A DNA stretch of 64,000 nt from Candidatus Thiodiazotropha endoloripes (lineage in GTDB: Bacteria; Pseudomonadota; Gammaproteobacteria; Chromatiales; Chromatiaceae), in NCBI GenBank assembly GCA_001709035.1, contig LVKA01000011.1:682001-746000 (forward strand). Reading direction: 5' to 3'. Of this stretch, positions 60,461 to 64,000 are shown one piece after another; within the stretch, counting starts at the first letter, position 1; every line of letters begins with the position of its first letter. Under the pieces are notes generated by a model. The model saw only the letters and a program-made list of their open reading frames with translations, made no database searches and was not told the origin of the DNA. The position numbers and the translations under genes were made by a program.

Positions 60461-60628
60461 TCTGTTCTTCCTGGGTAATCAGGCCTTTCGTCTAGGTTGT
60501 ATGAGCCTCATCACCGCTGTCCGGTAGATTATTGAACTACATGAAGTGGGGTACTAATCTTGATGGGAAAAGGCAAATAATCAACGCTTAATTAATTTGA
60601 CATGATGTTGTAAAGATACGCCGCGAGT

Positions 60629-61087
60629 TTGAAACTGCTGCTGTTTGCAGGCTCGGCACTGTTTCTTGGTGTCCTCTACTATTGGCTTTTTCGTGCACCG
60701 GATGGCGTCTTATTTCTTGCTTACTTACCTGAGCGCACACCCATAACCGATGATTCCATGCTCCAATCGCTGATCGGCTGGTTGCCGACTTTTATTCATG
60801 TGTTTGCCTTTTCGATCGTCACAGCTCTGGTATTAGGTGTTCACTACGCCTGCTTTTCCTGCTGCTTATGGGGCAGTGTCAATGCCGTCTTTGAGGCAGG
60901 TCAGGCATTGCCAGATTCGATCCTTGACCATTTGCCTGAGTTATTGAATCTGCAGGATTACCTTAAAACTGGAACCTTCAGCTTAATGGATCTGGCTGCC
61001 TGTTTACTGGGCGCTGCTGGGGCATGGCTGTTACTGGGTTATTTCCACACAACTGAGCAACTATCAGAAGATAGCTCTGTCCACTGA
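60629..61087 (+). CDS. VanZ-like small membrane protein
   Basis: A 152-residue protein with about four membrane helices. The patterns LPTFIHVFAFSIVTALVL, NAVFEAGQ and SLMDLAACLLGAAGAWLLL resemble the VanZ-like family (a conserved glutamate before Q and an aspartate in the last helix). The start is a TTG at 60629 with only a weak ribosome-binding site. Family roles include antibiotic tolerance, but most members are uncharacterised. It precedes the broken surface-protein gene by 24 bases and may be co-transcribed with it. Confidence 0.65.
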   Translation: MKLLLFAGSALFLGVLYYWLFRAPDGVLFLAYLPERTPITDDSMLQSLIGWLPTFIHVFAFSIVTALVLGVHYACFSCCLWGSVNAVFEAGQALPDSILDHLPELLNLQDYLKTGTFSLMDLAACLLGAAGAWLLLGYFHTTEQLSEDSSVH

Positions 61088-61111
61088 TTTTTTTTCCAAG
61101 AGCAGTTACTT

Positions 61112-61711
61112 ATGCTTGATCAATATCACATTGCCATAAACAAGCCATCCACAGAAAAAGTCACGGGTCTCAGTTTGGTGTTGTTCACTGTGGTTTCTTG
61201 TATTGGCGTGTTGAGTATTCTCGGCTCCGGTGGTGGGAATGATCGTTCGGGTGATGAGGTCTATCCGGTGGGAGGTATTGAGGTCATTCTGACTGGCGAT
61301 GGAAGGGTAACAACCACCCGTGGAATCGACTGCCCCGGCGACTGCAGTGAAAACTATACCTTTGAGTTGGGCAGTGAAAGTGATGAGATTACACAAGTTC
61401 TGGTTGCAAATCCCGATATCGATTACAAGCTCGATGCAGAAGCGTCATCGGAAGGGCTTGCCGATGAGCGGATTGTATTCGAGGTTAACTCAGGCGATGC
61501 CATCTCGGTGACGGTGGTGTTTGTACCGCTTGAGAATGAGGAGGGTATGCCATTGTCGTTGACAGTCTCAACGGGAGGAAAGATCGTCGCTGATCCGGGA
61601 GGTCGGGTTTGTGACGGTGAATTGGCATCCGCTTCCTGTGAGCATCGGGTTGCCGATGCGCTCTCTTCGGGTAATGGCACAGTTCAAAAACGACGCAGTG
61701 TGGATCTGTAG
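61112..61711 (+). pseudogene. N-terminal part of a broken surface-protein gene
   Basis: This 199-residue frame starts with a hydrophobic export segment (LSLVLFTVVSCIGVLSILGSGGG) and continues with beta-rich repeats containing CPGDCSENYTF. It stops with TAG at 61709. The same frame then continues for 42 codons (YSFVGWQGDCSGSD) to a TAA at 61838, and goes on again in the same frame as the ORF 61850-62893. All three parts share one frame and one repeat type, so the original protein ran from 61112 to 62893 and is now cut by two stop codons. The export segment could also be a lipoprotein signal (VVSC). Confidence 0.75.
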
Positions 61712-61849
61712 GCAGTACCCTATGCGGGTTATTCATTCGTAGGTTGGCAAGGCGACTGTAGCGGCAGTGATGTGCTGCAAGCATTTGACTTGGGTGGGTC
61801 CATCGATCCCATGGCATTAAGTTGCAACGCCTTGTTTTAAGGGGTAACT

Positions 61850-62893
61850 GTGACCGATTATACCCTCACCGTGCCCGAGCCAGTCGAAGGTGGCAGCATC
61901 GCCAGCATCTCCGGTGCCATCAACTGCCCGGGTACGTGTTCCGCCACTATTACCGCGCAAACGCAGGTTGAGCTTTTCTATAACCTTGATGGAGGTTACC
62001 AGTTTGGCGGCTGGTCTGGCGATAATGAAAACTGCAGCGGTAACGGTGCATCGGTCACCCTTACCATCACCAGTGATACGACTTGTGGCGCCAGTTTTAT
62101 AGCTGATAGCGAGACCCAATACACGGTCACTGTTAGTGCACCAGAAAACGGTACCGTGACCAGTGCCGGCAACGCGTTGAATTGTGGTGCTACCTGCAGT
62201 GCCGAATTTGCGCAAAGTGCCAGTCCGGTCACTCTTACCGCGACAGCGGACACGGGTTATGTGTTTTTGAGTTGGGGGGGAGACTGCGCTGCAGCAACCA
62301 GCAACCAGCAACCAGCAACCAGCAACCAGCAACCAGCAACCAGCAACCAGCAACCAGCAACCAGCAACGTGGCGGCGCTGGTATTGGATGGGAACAAGAG
62401 CTGTTCGGTAAGTTTTACCGAACTGGACAGCGATGCAGACGGTGTTGGTGACACTACTGACAACTGCCCGGTTGTGACGAATGCCGATCAACTCGATACC
62501 GATGGGGATGGGGTGGGAGATCTCTGTGATCTGACTGGGGAGTGGGATTTCCGCACAGAGGTGCCGGCGGCGACCGGTGACTGTCGAGGAGAGGTGGGCA
62601 TCGCCGATAACTACACCATCGACATTGATCAGGAGGGGCAAAATGTCACCCTCAGAGGCTTTCTTGGTGTAGCGACGAATGTGCTTCAGGGTAGTGTGGA
62701 AGGCAACACGCTTCTCTATTCAGGGAGTTATCCTGAACATCTTGGTACCACAACCCAGGAGAGGACCGAACTCACCATCGATTGGAATCCCCCCATCTCG
62801 ATGTCAGGTGTGGAGCAATGGAGTTGGACCGATGGGAGCTCGAGTTGCCCTTCCGGCAATGAGTCTGCAATCACAGCGACGTTTCGCAATTGA
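61850..62893 (+). CDS. Distal part of the broken surface protein, with a heptamer tandem repeat
   Basis: This 347-residue frame has no signal peptide and starts at GTG after AAGGGG, so it may or may not be translated alone. It contains InlB-B-type repeats (FGGWSGDNENCSG; FLSWGGDCAA), then a low-complexity TSNQQPA repeat made by a seven-base DNA repeat (62293-62368), then two thrombospondin type-3 calcium-binding units (DSDADGVGDTTDNCP, DTDGDGVGDLCD) and a C-terminal beta-rich domain (EWDFRTEVPAATGDCRG). It belongs in frame with the fragment at 61112-61711. The type fits an outer-surface adhesin or calcium-binding protein. Confidence 0.7.
   Translation: MTDYTLTVPEPVEGGSIASISGAINCPGTCSATITAQTQVELFYNLDGGYQFGGWSGDNENCSGNGASVTLTITSDTTCGASFIADSETQYTVTVSAPENGTVTSAGNALNCGATCSAEFAQSASPVTLTATADTGYVFLSWGGDCAAATSNQQPATSNQQPATSNQQPATSNVAALVLDGNKSCSVSFTELDSDADGVGDTTDNCPVVTNADQLDTDGDGVGDLCDLTGEWDFRTEVPAATGDCRGEVGIADNYTIDIDQEGQNVTLRGFLGVATNVLQGSVEGNTLLYSGSYPEHLGTTTQERTELTIDWNPPISMSGVEQWSWTDGSSSCPSGNESAITATFRN
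62293..62368. repeat. Heptanucleotide tandem repeat (AGCAACC, about 10.9 copies)
   Basis: Ten full copies of AGCAACC plus AGCAAC lie inside a reading frame. Because seven is not a multiple of three, gain or loss of one copy shifts the frame downstream. Confidence 0.95.
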
Positions 62894-62971
62894 TCGGCTT
62901 GATCCCAGTGCTGGAATCCATCAGCGGGCAAAAGCCTGCAGAAGTTGCCCGGTCGACACAAGCTCTGAGGA

Positions 62972-63946
62972 TCAGCCGCCCAAGGCTGACATGGGACGAA
63001 TGATGGCCGTTGGGGTTTCGTTGAAATGGTGCCGTTCCGGCTTACGGGCGATGGCGGCGCGGATTGCCTGTTGCAGAACCTCATCCGAGGCTCCTTGACG
63101 GATTAGGGGGCGTAACGCCAGTTTATCCTCCTGTCCGAGACAGAGATGCAGATCGCCGCTCACGGATACCCTGACCCGATTGCAGGTTTCACAGAAGTGT
63201 TGTGACTGGGGGGTGATGAAGCCAATCACCAGGCCCGTGTCGTCGACCTGGAAGTAGCGCGCCGGTCCACTGCCTTGCATGGCGGCGGCTTGCAGTTTGT
63301 AGCGTCGGCGCAGACGGGCTTCAATCTCAGTGAGGGGAATGTAACGCTCAGTTGCCGCCTGTCCGCCTTCTCCCACCGGCATGGTTTCGATAAAGCGCAG
63401 TGTCAGGTTGTGGGTAAGACAGTACTCAACCATCTTCTCGACTTCATCGTCGTTGAGTCCACGCATCACCACCATGTTGATTTTGATGGGTGAGAGGCCT
63501 GTGGCGCTGGCTGCGTCGATACCTGCCAAAACCGGTTGCAGACGACTGCCGGTGATCTGCTTGAACTTGCCCTCATCAAGGGAGTCGAGACTGATATTGA
63601 GTCGTGTCACCCCGGCCTGACTCAGGGGTTCGGCGTATTGATCCAGGCGTGATGCATTGGTGCTGAGGGAGAGCTCTTCTATGCCCGGTACATTGGCGAT
63701 GCGCGAGGCGATCTCTGTCAGCTCCTTGCGTACCAGGGGTTCTCCGCCAGTGAGCCTCACATGCCTGACACCCAACGCGGCGAATTGGGTGACCAGGCGT
63801 TCTGTCTCAGCAGGCGTCAGCCAGTCATCGGGCGTTTCGAAGCCACGATGACTCTTGGGCAGACAATAGAAGCAGCGGAAATCACAGCGATCCGTAACGG
63901 ACAGGCGCAGATAATCGATCTTTCTGCCGAATGGGTCGTTTAGCAT
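62972..63946 (-). CDS. moaA: GTP 3',8-cyclase MoaA (molybdenum cofactor synthesis)
   Basis: A 324-residue radical SAM enzyme that, with MoaC, turns GTP into cyclic pyranopterin monophosphate. The N-terminal [4Fe-4S] motif is CDFRCFYC (C21, C25, C28) and the C-terminal cluster ligands are in CETCNRVRVSVSGDLHLC. The chain ends with the required Gly-Gly (MSALGG). Length is normal. It starts at 63946, 54 bases before the window end; upstream control is not visible. Confidence 0.96.
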   Translation of the reverse strand: MLNDPFGRKIDYLRLSVTDRCDFRCFYCLPKSHRGFETPDDWLTPAETERLVTQFAALGVRHVRLTGGEPLVRKELTEIASRIANVPGIEELSLSTNASRLDQYAEPLSQAGVTRLNISLDSLDEGKFKQITGSRLQPVLAGIDAASATGLSPIKINMVVMRGLNDDEVEKMVEYCLTHNLTLRFIETMPVGEGGQAATERYIPLTEIEARLRRRYKLQAAAMQGSGPARYFQVDDTGLVIGFITPQSQHFCETCNRVRVSVSGDLHLCLGQEDKLALRPLIRQGASDEVLQQAIRAAIARKPERHHFNETPTAIIRPMSALGG

Positions 63947-64000
63947 GCTTGCCTCATGGTTGGTCGATTTATAGTTACCTGCAAGTCATTCGCTTATCAT

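Noticed and set aside
62257-62463. Minus-strand frame with LVAGCWL repeats
   Set aside because: Produced by reading the AGCAACC heptamer array backwards; not a protein signal.

Overview
The window looks like chromosomal DNA from a sulfur-oxidising gammaproteobacterium (Chromatiales-like, possibly of the free-living/symbiont sulfur-oxidiser type; species not determinable from sequence alone). The evidence is a flavocytochrome c sulfide dehydrogenase pair (fccAB), several c-type cytochromes, a group 3b-type [NiFe] hydrogenase operon, a large pyruvate:ferredoxin oxidoreductase, an oxygen-sensitive class III ribonucleotide reductase, and typical gammaproteobacterial housekeeping genes (yacG/zapD, rppH-ptsP, argF/argD, moaA, rstAB-like). 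No rRNA, tRNA, CRISPR array, prophage or transposase gene was seen.

Layout. 0.4-5.1 kb: diheme cytochrome c, fccA-fccB (minus strand), a secreted ankyrin protein and a membrane tetraheme cytochrome. 5.2-8.1 kb: anaerobic ribonucleotide reductase with its activase; the glycyl-radical loop sits on a separate 60-codon gene, and the promoter region carries an NrdR-box palindrome and an Fnr-like box. 8.3-13 kb: metallo-hydrolase, thioredoxin, coiled-coil membrane protein, yacG-zapD, a repeat cluster, and a dihydroorotate dehydrogenase-like enzyme. 13.1-15.5 kb: RstA/RstB-like two-component pair. 15.6-20 kb: GltD/DsrL-like Fe-S flavoprotein, AAC(6')-like acetyltransferase, repeat-rich spacer, methyltransferase. 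20.1-23.9 kb: MipA-like outer-membrane protein with a MacA/MacB-like ABC efflux set. 24.1-27.7 kb: nifJ. 28.4-32.9 kb: five-gene NiFe hydrogenase operon including its maturation protease. 33.2-35.5 kb: protein kinase-HDOD-GAF fusion. 35.6-38.8 kb: a two-gene DUF1611/PLP-racemase module flanked by long non-coding DNA. 39-46 kb: frameshifted cold-shock gene, DUF1488, NYN-domain nuclease, large Ig-like repeat protein, YceI, HIRAN protein and small proteins. 46-50.3 kb: MITE-like element, HAD phosphatase, rppH, ptsP. 50.5-54.6 kb: PAS histidine kinase and NtrC-type regulator. 54.7-57.6 kb: SH3-domain membrane protein, argF, argD. 58-63.9 kb: CopD-like protein, a ZIP-like transporter with two embedded cyclic-nucleotide-binding domains, VanZ-like protein, a broken surface-protein gene with a heptanucleotide tandem repeat, and moaA.

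How the genes fit together: sulfide-derived electrons (fccAB, cytochromes), reduced ferredoxin (nifJ), NAD(P)H/H2 (hydrogenase) and a GltD-like flavoprotein suggest flexible redox balancing between oxic and anoxic conditions; the class III reductase and its predicted Fnr/NrdR control fit the same lifestyle. The most unusual items are the split glycyl-radical reductase, the ZIP/cNMP fusion, a family of short terminal-inverted-repeat elements present in at least six recognisable places, the DUF1611-racemase pair, and a heptamer repeat whose length changes would shift reading frame.
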